From: Halorussus salinus | GTDB taxonomy: Archaea; Halobacteriota; Halobacteria; Halobacteriales; Haladaptataceae | Direction of reading: 5' to 3' | Assembly (NCBI RefSeq): GCF_004765815.2 | Contig: NZ_SBIS02000013.1 | Coordinates: 141,189 to 205,188 of the forward strand | DNA length: 64,000 nt | Part shown: positions 44,042 to 53,064 of the stretch, piece by piece | Layout of the letters: each line of letters starts with the position of its first letter | How positions within the stretch are numbered: position 1 is the first letter of the stretch | Program-made: the position numbers and the translations under genes | The notes under the pieces: model-generated | Told to the model about the DNA's origin: nothing | Database searches by the model: none | The model's input: the letters and a program-made list of their open reading frames with translations, nothing else

Positions 44042-46329
44042 AAACGGACAACACGCAGCGGTTCACACAGTTCACAGCTGTGAGTCTCGCGCTGTTGGTC
44101 CTGTTCTCGGCGTTCACGCCGGTCGGGACCGTCGGCGCGCAGTCAGCAGTATCGATTTCTCAGACAGCGACGACCGCCACGACTGTCGCGCCCGGCGACA
44201 CCGTTATCCTCGAAACGACGGTGTCCGCCCCCGACGCGAACGGACCGGCGATCGACGTCGACCTACCTAACGGCTGGACGATTACCAATCCGTCATCCGA
44301 TGGCGGTACGTACAAGTCCGCTGTGAATCAGTGGGTCTGGCTCTCGGGCAGCCATACAGTAACCTACACTGTACAGGTACCCGAGGACGCCGCTGAGGGC
44401 GACTACATCGTCTCCGCCGAGGGGTCGGGTATTGATCCGGCAACGGACGAGCGGCTGACCGACACAATACAGACTACGATAACGGTCGATGAAAACCAGG
44501 CTCCGACCGCTGACGCAGGGAGTGACCAGACAGTCGACGAGGGCGCGACGGTCACGCTTGATGGCGCAGCGTCAAGCGACCCTGACGGGGACGACCTGTC
44601 GTATTCCTGGACTCAGACTGGCGGGCCCGACGTGACGCTAGGCGGCTCGAACACGGCGACGCCCTCATTCGACGCTCCAGCCGAACCACCACAGACCCAG
44701 ACGTACACCTTCGAGCTTACCGTCTCTGACGGGCAGGCTAGTAGCACCGACACAGTAGACGTAACGGTCGAACCGGTCAACGATCCGCCGACCGCCGACG
44801 CGGGCGACGACCAGACGGTCACCGAAGGCAACTCGGTCCAGCTGTCGGGCGCAGGGAATGACGTGGACGATTCGTCCCTGTCGTACTCCTGGACTCAAAC
44901 CGGCGGCCCTGTCGTGAGCCTCTCGGACGCGTCGGCTACCCAGCCGTCGTTCACTGCCCCGTCGATCGATAGCACGAGCACGCTGACCTTCGAGCTCACC
45001 GTTTCCGACGGGCAAGCCAGTAGTACTGATACGGTGACAGTCACCGTCCAGCCAACTGCCCCTGTGAATGACCCGCCGACCGCTGATGCGGGCGACGATC
45101 AAACGGTTCAAGAGGACGACCCGGTTAGTCTGGATGCTACAGGGTCTAACGACCCGAACGGCGACGACCTATCGTACTCGTGGACCCAAACTGGCGGTCA
45201 GTCGGTGACCCTGAATGACGCCGACACGGCGACCCCGACGCTCACTGCACCGAACGTCGACGCTGACGAGACGCTGACCTTCGAGGTTGCGGTTTCCGAC
45301 GGCCAGACGACTGACACCGACACGGTGACCGTGACGGTAACCGCCGTTAACCAGCCACCGACCGCCGACTTCGACGCCGAACCGAGTTCACCCATACCGG
45401 GTGAGCCGGTTACCTTCGACGCTAGCGCGTCGAGCGACGACGGCGCCATCACGAGCTACGAGTGGACTATCGAGACGACGGGCGGCCAGAGCCAGCAGAC
45501 GCTCCTTGCGTCGGACTTCGAAAGCGGGTCGCTTGTGACCGACGGCTGGACCCATGATGCGATGGGTACCGAAGCAAGTGCGGGCGTCGACGCCAGCACC
45601 TCGAACTCCGGCAGTCAGTCGGCCTACCATCACGGTGGGCAAGGAGCTATTGTTTCGCCCGCGCTTGATGCGGGTGATGCTGGCTCGCTGACGGTCTCGT
45701 ACTGGATTCAGAAGGGCGACGAGGCGTTCAGTGAGAATCCTGACGCGAATAGTGGCGAGGATCTGATCGTCGAGTACCTTGACGCGAATGGAAACTGGGT
45801 TGAGGTCGACCGCATTGAAGATAGCGTCGAACCTGGCGCTGAGACCACCGAGAGCGTGACTATCGACGCGGACGACGCACTCCATGATGGTTTCCAGCTC
45901 CGGTTCCATCAGGAAGGCGCGTCGGTCGCATCGGGCGATTACTGGCATGTCGACGATGTGTCCGTAGTTGCGACCACCGATGCAGGGTCCGGCATAGTCC
46001 AGACGTCGGGCCAGACCGTCTCGCACACGTTCGACCAACCCGGCAACTACGAGGTGACCCTGACGGTCACCGGTGACGACGGTGCGACGGACACGGTGAT
46101 CAAGACGGTTGAGGTGTCCAACCAGCAACAGTCGCTGACGATTCCGGAAGCAGTCGCCGGTCAAGACGGCCAGCTTAGCACGTCCGACATTCAGCAGGCG
46201 ATTAGCTGGTGGACTAACGACGAGGCTGTGCCTGGCACTGACGGCGGAACCATCGACACGCAAACAATGCAGGAACTCATCGACATGTGGGTTGAAAACG
46301 AACCAGTCGGGAACGGAGGTGGCGCATAA
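44038..46329 (+). CDS. Secreted multi-PKD protein with nested domain and dockerin-like module
   Basis: 763 residues. Signal peptide (about 1-35); a beta-sandwich (about 38-150) with VAPGDTVILETTV and LPNGWTI that is shared with the next protein; three PKD/Ig-like repeats (about 152-435, each with PPTADAGDDQTV and LSYSWTQTGGP). A fourth PKD domain follows (about 437-694) and is split by an inserted jelly-roll-like domain (about 487-655, with DFESGSLVTDGWTHDAM and YWHVDDVSV). The C-terminus is the Trp-rich dockerin-like module (about 700-755, STSDIQQAISWW and TMQELIDMW). No TM anchor, so it is probably held by a cohesin partner. Confidence 0.85.
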   Translation: MKTDNTQRFTQFTAVSLALLVLFSAFTPVGTVGAQSAVSISQTATTATTVAPGDTVILETTVSAPDANGPAIDVDLPNGWTITNPSSDGGTYKSAVNQWVWLSGSHTVTYTVQVPEDAAEGDYIVSAEGSGIDPATDERLTDTIQTTITVDENQAPTADAGSDQTVDEGATVTLDGAASSDPDGDDLSYSWTQTGGPDVTLGGSNTATPSFDAPAEPPQTQTYTFELTVSDGQASSTDTVDVTVEPVNDPPTADAGDDQTVTEGNSVQLSGAGNDVDDSSLSYSWTQTGGPVVSLSDASATQPSFTAPSIDSTSTLTFELTVSDGQASSTDTVTVTVQPTAPVNDPPTADAGDDQTVQEDDPVSLDATGSNDPNGDDLSYSWTQTGGQSVTLNDADTATPTLTAPNVDADETLTFEVAVSDGQTTDTDTVTVTVTAVNQPPTADFDAEPSSPIPGEPVTFDASASSDDGAITSYEWTIETTGGQSQQTLLASDFESGSLVTDGWTHDAMGTEASAGVDASTSNSGSQSAYHHGGQGAIVSPALDAGDAGSLTVSYWIQKGDEAFSENPDANSGEDLIVEYLDANGNWVEVDRIEDSVEPGAETTESVTIDADDALHDGFQLRFHQEGASVASGDYWHVDDVSVVATTDAGSGIVQTSGQTVSHTFDQPGNYEVTLTVTGDDGATDTVIKTVEVSNQQQSLTIPEAVAGQDGQLSTSDIQQAISWWTNDEAVPGTDGGTIDTQTMQELIDMWVENEPVGNGGGA

Positions 46330-47900
46330 TGACGCAGGCTGACGGCATCATGGTTACGGGGGTAACTGCACTCACCGTCGCCCTGCTCGTCGCTGTCGCC
46401 GCTTTCGCACCCGTCGCCGCGGTACCACAACCTGACGACAGTATCGGCCTCCAACAGTCTGTCGCTGGTGACGCGACAGTCATACCTGGTGACACCGTCA
46501 CGCTCGAAACCACGGTCAACGCGACGGGGTACAATGCGCCCGGCGTTGATGTGGCGCTCCCTGATGGCTGGACTATCCAGAGTCAGTCGACCAACGGGCC
46601 GTTCACCTACAAGGCGAGCACCACTGAGTGGGTTGGGCTCTCCGGCGGCGAGTACACCATCACCTACACTGTCGCTGTTCCCAATGATGTCACCGCTGGC
46701 GACTACACCATTAGCGTCGACGGGTCGGCCATCGACCCTGACACTGACGAGTTCGTCACCCAGAGCGACGGTTCCACGATAACTGTCCAAGACGACTCTA
46801 CCACAACCGTCGAACCGCCGACCACCACGACGGAGGAGCCACCGACCACCACGACCACCGAACCGACGACGACCGTACCGGGCGAGATGTCGGTGAGTCA
46901 GTCGGCTGACGGCCCCGTCGCGCCTGGCGGGACGGTCACGATGACCGCGCAAGTGGACACCACTGGTCTTGACGCGCCTGCGCTTGACGTCAACCTGCCC
47001 GACGGCTGGAGTGTTCAGAGCCAGACCGCTGACGGGCCCGCGAGCTACAAGCCCAGCACCAACGAGTGGATATGGGCCGCTGGCGACGTTGACCAGGTCT
47101 ACACTGTCGAATACGTCGTTGCGGTTCCTGATGACGCCAGCGAAGGCGATTACACGATTACGGCCGATGCCTCCGCGTTGGACGCCGACGACAATCAAGT
47201 GACAGACTCAGCCGTGACGAGCGTCACAGTTGCTGGCGACGGTGGCGGCGAGCAGCCAACCGGGCCAACGAGTGAGGTAAACCTCTCGCCAGCCAGCGAG
47301 CTGACAGGCCTCGACCAGACGACTACATTCGACGTCGTCGTGACGGACGTCGACGGCGGAATAGGCGTCTATGATCTCACTGTTTCGCTTGACGACACCA
47401 ATGTCGGGACGATCACCGATGCGACTGTGGTAAACAGCGGTTCGTCCGCGCTAAGCGACGTTCAAGTCGCGGATGACGGCGCGTCAGCGACGCTCGAAGT
47501 CGTGCTTGCCGACACCGCCGACACTGGGGCAGTGACAGTCGCAATTGTTACTGTCGAGACCGCTAACGAGGGCACGACCGATCTAAACCTCGACGTTGCG
47601 GAACTCGGCACCGAAGGCGGCTCGGCATACGAAGTGACTGCGACCGACGGCGCGACGCTTGAGGTTTCGCAACTCGTGGTTGGTGACTCGGCGAACCCCG
47701 CGGCCGATGGTGATGGCGACGGACTCTACGAGGACATCAACGGCGACGGGAGTGTCACAATGAACGACCTGCAGACGCTGTGGAGTGCCCGGAACAGCGT
47801 GACGATCGCGAACAACCCTGAGGCCTTCGACTTCAACGGCGACGGCCAGTTCACGATTCTCGACATCCAGGCACTCTACAGCCAGGAGCTATCGGCCTGA
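46329..47900 (+). CDS. Secreted cohesin-like plus dockerin protein
   Basis: 523 residues; its ATG overlaps the previous stop (TAATG). After a signal peptide (about 1-34) come two copies of the ~115-residue beta-sandwich seen in the previous protein (about 38-155 and 188-302), separated by a Thr/Pro/Glu linker. A cohesin-like domain follows (about 314-454, with TTTFDVVVTDVDGGIGVYDL and VAIVTVETANEG), then a type I-like dockerin (about 458-522) with two F-hand calcium loops, DINGDGSVTMNDLQ and DFNGDGQFTILDIQ. Having both partners of the cohesin-dockerin pair, it could bridge or polymerise components. The cohesin assignment is by motif and predicted strand pattern, not by search. Confidence 0.82.
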   Translation: MTQADGIMVTGVTALTVALLVAVAAFAPVAAVPQPDDSIGLQQSVAGDATVIPGDTVTLETTVNATGYNAPGVDVALPDGWTIQSQSTNGPFTYKASTTEWVGLSGGEYTITYTVAVPNDVTAGDYTISVDGSAIDPDTDEFVTQSDGSTITVQDDSTTTVEPPTTTTEEPPTTTTTEPTTTVPGEMSVSQSADGPVAPGGTVTMTAQVDTTGLDAPALDVNLPDGWSVQSQTADGPASYKPSTNEWIWAAGDVDQVYTVEYVVAVPDDASEGDYTITADASALDADDNQVTDSAVTSVTVAGDGGGEQPTGPTSEVNLSPASELTGLDQTTTFDVVVTDVDGGIGVYDLTVSLDDTNVGTITDATVVNSGSSALSDVQVADDGASATLEVVLADTADTGAVTVAIVTVETANEGTTDLNLDVAELGTEGGSAYEVTATDGATLEVSQLVVGDSANPAADGDGDGLYEDINGDGSVTMNDLQTLWSARNSVTIANNPEAFDFNGDGQFTILDIQALYSQELSA

Positions 47901-47906
47901 GCAATC

Positions 47907-48761
47907 ATGATGGGAAACAACAAGTCACGATTCAGCGCGTCGCAGGCGATAGCGATCGCCCTCGTGAGCCTTATTGCGTTCGGGTCGCTGACCGCAGCGG
48001 CTGGACCCACAGCTAGCACGGCAGTCAGCCTATCGTCGACAAGCGAACAGGTCACTGTCGGCGATACCACGACGTTCGAGGTGGTGGTCGAGAGCGCCGA
48101 TGATGGCGTCGGCGTCTACACGGCGAACGTGACACTTGAGAACCCGTCGATCGCGTCGATAACGGGCGTTGAAGTCGCTGGTGACCCTCGAATCAAGGAT
48201 GTGAACATCACCGACGATGACTCGTCGGTTCGCATCGATGCTGCGCTGATGAACACGACTGATACTGGGTCGGTAACCATTGCGACTGTCACCGTTGAAG
48301 GCGATGCAACAGGCAACAGTGACGTATCGCTTTCCATAGCGGAACTCGGCGACGAGGATGGTAACGCCTACACGGTGACAGAGACACCGGACGCGACGCT
48401 TGATGTTCAAACGAGTGGCGATACGAACAATGATGACGATACCGATGGCGGGAATAGCAATGCAGACAGTAGTGACCAGGGTAACGCGATGAGTTCAGAC
48501 GCGACGACAGCCAACACGACGTCCGGTGTGTCGGATACCGAGCATTCAGACACGGTGGCTGCCGGGACTACGACCGGTGTGCCGGGTAGTGGTGATAATG
48601 AGTCCTCGAGTACTGTTGCTGATGGGGAGAAAGTGGACCGAAGCGACGATTTGACGGCTGCAGCCACCGACTCGGGGCCAGGACTTGTGGCCGTCTCCCT
48701 GCTTGTCGTCACCCTGGCGGCTCTCATAGCCGGTCTAATTGTCGCGTTCCGACGCCGCTAA
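47907..48761 (+). CDS. Membrane-anchored cohesin-like scaffold protein
   Basis: 284 residues (ATG at 47907 or 47910). A signal peptide (about 1-37) is followed by one cohesin-like domain (about 38-175: VTVGDTTTFEVVVESADDGV, GVYTANVTLENPSIASITGV, VTIATVTVEG) homologous to that in the previous protein. A disordered Asp/Ser/Thr-rich stalk (about 176-250) leads to a transmembrane helix and RRR tail (about 255-284). It is the only anchored protein of the operon and could dock the dockerin-bearing proteins at the cell surface. Last gene of the operon. Confidence 0.85.
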   Translation: MMGNNKSRFSASQAIAIALVSLIAFGSLTAAAGPTASTAVSLSSTSEQVTVGDTTTFEVVVESADDGVGVYTANVTLENPSIASITGVEVAGDPRIKDVNITDDDSSVRIDAALMNTTDTGSVTIATVTVEGDATGNSDVSLSIAELGDEDGNAYTVTETPDATLDVQTSGDTNNDDDTDGGNSNADSSDQGNAMSSDATTANTTSGVSDTEHSDTVAAGTTTGVPGSGDNESSSTVADGEKVDRSDDLTAAATDSGPGLVAVSLLVVTLAALIAGLIVAFRRR

Positions 48762-48884
48762 CTCTCAGCCGATTTTTTGAAGACTGGAAAATCATGCTAG
48801 ATATATGGTGGTGCAGATAGTTGTATAAATAAAATTATATTTTAATAATCGAAATATATATAGCGAATGGTGGATATGGATGTT

Positions 48885-48905
48885 CCGCAGGCAGAATGCC
48901 TGCGG
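48885..48905. terminator. Hairpin after the operon
   Basis: A 9-bp perfect stem CCGCAGGCA/TGCCTGCGG with loop GAA lies about 125 bp after the operon's last stop. It could be a terminator or an IS-type end hairpin, as no U-tract follows directly. A TTTTTT run at 48772-48777, right after the stop, may also end transcription. Confidence 0.4.
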
Positions 48906-49040
48906 ACTGAATGCGACTCTGAAGACTGTGACGATACCACCGGTCACCTGCCAGTCGTGTTCTAGGACCCGAGTAGTACACGGAAAATCCGTGGGCGACA
49001 CACGTTGACCGTTGATTGTCGCCATCGGGACTTTCCCCCT

Positions 49041-49592
49041 TCAATTTAGTTTGAGATTAGCTTTGGAGAGAGCTTCGTTCCACGATCCAAAGCGGTCATG
49101 ATAGACATCACTTGAGTAGGGGCCTTTTGTGTCCATATCGGATTGCGTTGGCGGTCGTCCGAGCTCACGAGTGAGTTGATGAAGGGCTCGGAGCAGTTCT
49201 TTGCGGTCAATTCTCTGGGACGATTGCTGGCTTTCTTCGTCGAGTCCCGCTTTTTCGAGTGCTGCTCTCCAAGAGCCGAATCGCCGACGATATGTGCTCG
49301 GGGAAAATGGACCGTGTGTCGCCATTTCTTCTTTTCGTGGTGAGTGACCAAGCTCATCTGCCAACTTCTGAAGTTCGGTCAGCAGTTTCTCCTCGGGTAT
49401 TTTTTGTCGATATTTTGGCTTTAGCTCTGCATGCTTGAGAGCGGCAGTCCAAGATCCGAATTCACGATAATATGGTGTCGCCGAATACTTACCATCGGCT
49501 TCCATCTCACCACGTGTCGGTGGCCGTCCAAGCTCCCCTGCCAGCGCTTTGAGAGCTGCTAGAAGATCTGTTTTCGAGATCGGACGGGTCAT
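49041..49592 (-). CDS. Homing endonuclease-associated repeat protein
   Basis: 183 residues made of three ~58-residue repeats. Each has a helix (LAALKALAGELGRPPTRGEM pattern), a YSxxxYxxxFGSW segment and a WxAALxxA helix. The same repeat family occurs at 20452 and 53065. No nuclease domain. Probable small DNA-binding protein; role unknown. Confidence 0.8.
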   Translation of the reverse strand: MTRPISKTDLLAALKALAGELGRPPTRGEMEADGKYSATPYYREFGSWTAALKHAELKPKYRQKIPEEKLLTELQKLADELGHSPRKEEMATHGPFSPSTYRRRFGSWRAALEKAGLDEESQQSSQRIDRKELLRALHQLTRELGRPPTQSDMDTKGPYSSDVYHDRFGSWNEALSKANLKLN

Positions 49593-49711
49593 TGGCCGTA
49601 TGAGTACAGAGTCAGCAACCCCGTGTAAGAATTTCTATTTCAATCATCTACCACCACTTAAATAATCTGTTCGTCTTCCTTCTTAGCAGACGGCCGCATA
49701 TATTCCATTTC

Positions 49712-50587
49712 TTATACCTGCTCTGTAGGCTTAGTGGTTTCCGTATCCATTTTCTTCGTGAGTGGTGAACAGAGATCTTTAGCGAGTGACGAGGCCAAAA
49801 ATAGCGAATCAGGGTTAACTTCGACAGGAGAATCGTCGGCAGCGAATTCAAAAATTCGTGCGAGCGACTGGAGGTACTCAGCAGACCGGTCTTCATGCCG
49901 GACCACAAAGCCATCCTCCCAGGCCCAATATTGAGCCGTATTTGCTAAATACGTCTCTGCAAATGTTCGAGCATGACTGCGTACCTCATTAGTTGTCATA
50001 CTTTCCTCCGATTCGGCGCTGGAGGGTGGTGTGAGATACGTGGGAAGGGTGGTGGCATCTTCACGGGGTCCGAGTGGTGCTCCTAGCAAGAACAGGAGTC
50101 GGCCAACAATGGTACGGTGTTCCGAAATCCGGGCTTCTGTGGCTCGGTCTGTTGACTCTTCGTGATACCACGTGTAGTTGATATCTAGCGTATCGAAGAT
50201 TCCAGTGAGTCGCTCTCGCTCATCTTCATGGTGACAGGTGAACATCGGGGCGTATTCAGCCTCCGAAATTGAGCCTCGAGAAAAAATCCACGCTACAAGC
50301 CGATTGAACGATGGGAAGAGGCCATCATCGGTACTGAGTGGCAGCCACTCGTGTTCTTCTGCGATCTGAATCGCCCGAACGGGAGCCGGACGACTCCCAT
50401 TCATCCATGGATGGACACGACCACGGGGGAGATTGAAATTCGAGGCAACTGCCGACGACCCCTTGTTCGGATGCCGACCAGTGTACTCTAAGATTCGCTG
50501 GTAATCCTCGACGGTCTCCCAAGCATCTTCGTACGATTGGGGATTGTATGTCCGAGCTAAATCGGGAGGCGAGACAAGTACGGCCAT
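49712..50587 (-). CDS. Haloarchaeal conserved protein with an HTH-like N-terminus
   Basis: About 291 residues from Met at 50587 (MAVLVSPPDLARTYNP). An upstream in-frame start at 50638 is less likely. The N-terminal part, with DYQRILEYTGRHPNKGSSAV and LPRGRVHPWMNG, could be a helix-turn-helix with strong positive charge. The middle, with SFNRLVAWIFSRGSISEAEY and a following HHEDERERL, recalls parts of intein/homing-type proteins of haloarchaea. No TM segment. Function unknown. Confidence 0.55.
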   Translation of the reverse strand: MAVLVSPPDLARTYNPQSYEDAWETVEDYQRILEYTGRHPNKGSSAVASNFNLPRGRVHPWMNGSRPAPVRAIQIAEEHEWLPLSTDDGLFPSFNRLVAWIFSRGSISEAEYAPMFTCHHEDERERLTGIFDTLDINYTWYHEESTDRATEARISEHRTIVGRLLFLLGAPLGPREDATTLPTYLTPPSSAESEESMTTNEVRSHARTFAETYLANTAQYWAWEDGFVVRHEDRSAEYLQSLARIFEFAADDSPVEVNPDSLFLASSLAKDLCSPLTKKMDTETTKPTEQV

Positions 50588-50662
50588 TGCTCTTAGCTGG
50601 CCACTCACAAGTCTGGTGGGAAAAGGTTTCGACACCATCGGGCCGAATACCCGAACACGAGG

Positions 50663-52615
50663 TCAAATCGTGCCGAGCTGCGTGACAACAACGAGATTAT
50701 AGGCCGCGTGAAGGAGTGTCGCACACACAAGCAGGCCCGCATACCAATAGCGGGTTTGGCGTGCGCCGTAGGCAGTAAGCGTCGCGGTCACCACGTGCAG
50801 GCCAAGAGGAGCGAACAAAAGCCCGAGGAGTACAATCGGTGATTGAGACACACCAAGGCCGGTCGCTGTGCCGAACGCAGCACGACCGAGATCAAGCTGC
50901 GGTAGTCCTACTAGTTGGGCGACCGCGGTCGCTTTTTCACCGAGGAAAAAGCCGAGTCCAGATAGACTCCCGAGGAGGCCGACTGTCCGGAGCGACCGAT
51001 CGAAGCGGTCGTGAGCGAATCCAGCATAAATGTGTGCGCTTTTCGCCAGTTCCTCGATTGCCGCGATGACCACCAAGAGAACAGGCAGTGAAAGCTGGAT
51101 TGGCAGGGCGAATAAGATTGCGACCGCGAGTAGTTCGCCGACGAAGACAAACGGAATCGAAAGCGCGCTCAGTTTTGCGACACTCCGTGGCCCCGTAAGT
51201 TGACTATTGAGTGCGTCAAGGAATTTCAGGGGGACTGGACGCTGAGTGAACATATCCTCTTCACGGTAGACGCCACGGCCGAGTGCGAACAGCACGCCCG
51301 AACTCAAGAATAATGGGAGCGTCGAGAAGGCATAGTCACCGAGAGAAACACTGGTTTCTCGGAGCGTATGGACGACGAGTGTCAGCGGTGAGATTGCGGC
51401 AATCGGATGGACGTTTGTGAAGATCGCGGGGATGAACGCATACGACGTCAGGAACACGGAGAGCGAGACCGTGACAAAGGTGAGTTCCTTGAACGAGCGA
51501 GCGAACATCGCGCTGACGAACGCACTGCCGAGATACAGGAGTGCAATTGGAATCACCGCCAAGACTGCTGTGATGACCGCAGCAGACCCAGCAATAACTC
51601 CACTCGCACCGGCGGGCGTCGCTACGAGAATTCCAATCGCAGTGACTGTCGCAATCACCACCATTCCGAGCAAGTACGGCAGCGTCTTCCCAGCGATGAT
51701 ATCACCGGGTGAGACTGGCGATACCAGTAGCAGTTCACCTCGGTCATTGATGCGTTCATCCATGATGCTGCTTGCGTACGCTTGAATCACGAAGTTCATC
51801 GGCAGGATGAACGCAAACGCGAGCACCAACGATTCGAATGGGAACGGTGGCGTAATACCGGATGGCGTTCCCGCTTCGCCATTATCGCTGAACAACGAGC
51901 CACCGCCACTGCTACCGCCATCCGAGGCAGGAAGCGACCCATTCGACGATTGAGCCCCAGCGTTCTCCCCATCCGTGATACCGCTTTGAGTCGTTGGACT
52001 CCCTTCGGTCCCAGACGCTGTTCCCTCAGAGACGCTTCCTACCTGTGTCGTCTTCGTCCGAACCTGTGTCGCTGAGTCGTCTTGGTTCGTCTGCTGGCTA
52101 TCGCTGGCAGTTGTCCCTGGATTCGCTGTTTGTCTATCCGCTTGAGTGTCCCCTATCTGGGTTTGTGGATTCTGCTCAGCGTACTCAAGCGAGACCTGTA
52201 CTGGGAACGCAGCAGCCTGATCCTGCTCACCCCTCATTTGCTGGTCGTTATACCGCTTGACCGTGTCCCGGAACTCGGATAGTGCAGCCCTCCCTTTCGG
52301 CGTATCACTAATCACCACCTGTTTTTCGGAGACGATGAGGATATCAATCGCATCGGCTTGAAGTTTCTCTGCACTCGGTTCGACAACTGTGAACGTTGGG
52401 TCCTGTGAGGCGATGTCGTAGTATCGGCTATCTTCAGACACGCCGACACGGTATATTCCCTGATCGACAGTGACTCCTTGCCCCGCAACCATCGGCAATA
52501 AAATCGCTAACAGCAGGAGGAGAATTCCACCAACCGCCAACGTCCGGCGATCAAACTGCCCGCTGTTCCGTGTTATCTCCCACTTTGCAATCCGCAACAC
52601 ATTGTCCTTATCCAT
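50663..52615 (-). CDS. ABC-2 permease fused to a PrsW-like intramembrane protease
   Basis: 650 residues. The N-terminal half is an ABC-2/NatB-like permease: TM at about 28-45, a polar extracytoplasmic insertion rich in Gln/Ser/Thr (about 130-255), then about five TM helices (262-440) with MDERINDRGELLLVSPVSP. The C-terminal half (about 450-650) has the PrsW signatures EELAK in AAIEELAKSAH, a His in APLGLHVVTATL and a His in LLHAAYNL, likely metal ligands. PrsW proteases cleave anti-sigma factors in bacteria; in haloarchaea such fusions are known but uncharacterised. The usual ATPase gene is not found upstream. Confidence 0.82.
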   Translation of the reverse strand: MDKDNVLRIAKWEITRNSGQFDRRTLAVGGILLLLLAILLPMVAGQGVTVDQGIYRVGVSEDSRYYDIASQDPTFTVVEPSAEKLQADAIDILIVSEKQVVISDTPKGRAALSEFRDTVKRYNDQQMRGEQDQAAAFPVQVSLEYAEQNPQTQIGDTQADRQTANPGTTASDSQQTNQDDSATQVRTKTTQVGSVSEGTASGTEGSPTTQSGITDGENAGAQSSNGSLPASDGGSSGGGSLFSDNGEAGTPSGITPPFPFESLVLAFAFILPMNFVIQAYASSIMDERINDRGELLLVSPVSPGDIIAGKTLPYLLGMVVIATVTAIGILVATPAGASGVIAGSAAVITAVLAVIPIALLYLGSAFVSAMFARSFKELTFVTVSLSVFLTSYAFIPAIFTNVHPIAAISPLTLVVHTLRETSVSLGDYAFSTLPLFLSSGVLFALGRGVYREEDMFTQRPVPLKFLDALNSQLTGPRSVAKLSALSIPFVFVGELLAVAILFALPIQLSLPVLLVVIAAIEELAKSAHIYAGFAHDRFDRSLRTVGLLGSLSGLGFFLGEKATAVAQLVGLPQLDLGRAAFGTATGLGVSQSPIVLLGLLFAPLGLHVVTATLTAYGARQTRYWYAGLLVCATLLHAAYNLVVVTQLGTI

Positions 52616-53064
52616 CGTTCTACATCTCCGGCGCAGGGTTTTCTTTTTGCGTTAAGATTGCAATCCCATTCTCCACAGAAATGGTATTCAACAAGCGTGG
52701 TCCACGCGAGTTTGCCTTTGGCTTGCGATAGGTAACAGAAATATTCGTTCGCGCGCACATAGCCATTGGTTGAGTAAGCGTGACTCTCCCCCCAAGGTAC
52801 TTTATTTTATCCATAGGAAGGACAAACGAGAGTGCCGAGAGTATTAACCAACAAGTGAACGAGGAGCCCGCCTCATGTTGGTTAACTCAGTCGGGTATTT
52901 GATAAGCGGGGACCCCACTATTTCCGCTAATTCGCATACATGATGGACGGGTGGTTATATCCGTCTACTCTCCCCACTGCTTCCAGTGAAAAGTGGTTGC
53001 AAATGCTCGCTTTTGCATGAAAGTAGCTAATCTGAACAAATCCGTCCCTGACTGGCACATCTCG
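52616..53064. other. Region upstream of the ABC-2/PrsW gene
   Basis: I find no ATPase or other clear gene. A 64-codon frame (52620-52814, minus) ends 5 bp before the permease start and is preceded by a TTTATTTTATCC AT-rich element, but shows no family features. It may be a leader or a remnant. Confidence 0.4.

Noticed and set aside
45388..47198. Long minus-strand frames opposite the PKD and cohesin genes
   Set aside because: GC-rich haloarchaeal genes often leave the antisense strand open; no signals, domains or coupling support these.
52620..52814. Possible ABC ATPase remnant upstream of the ABC-2/PrsW gene
   Set aside because: No Walker or signature motif can be found in any frame, so I list the region only as non-coding.
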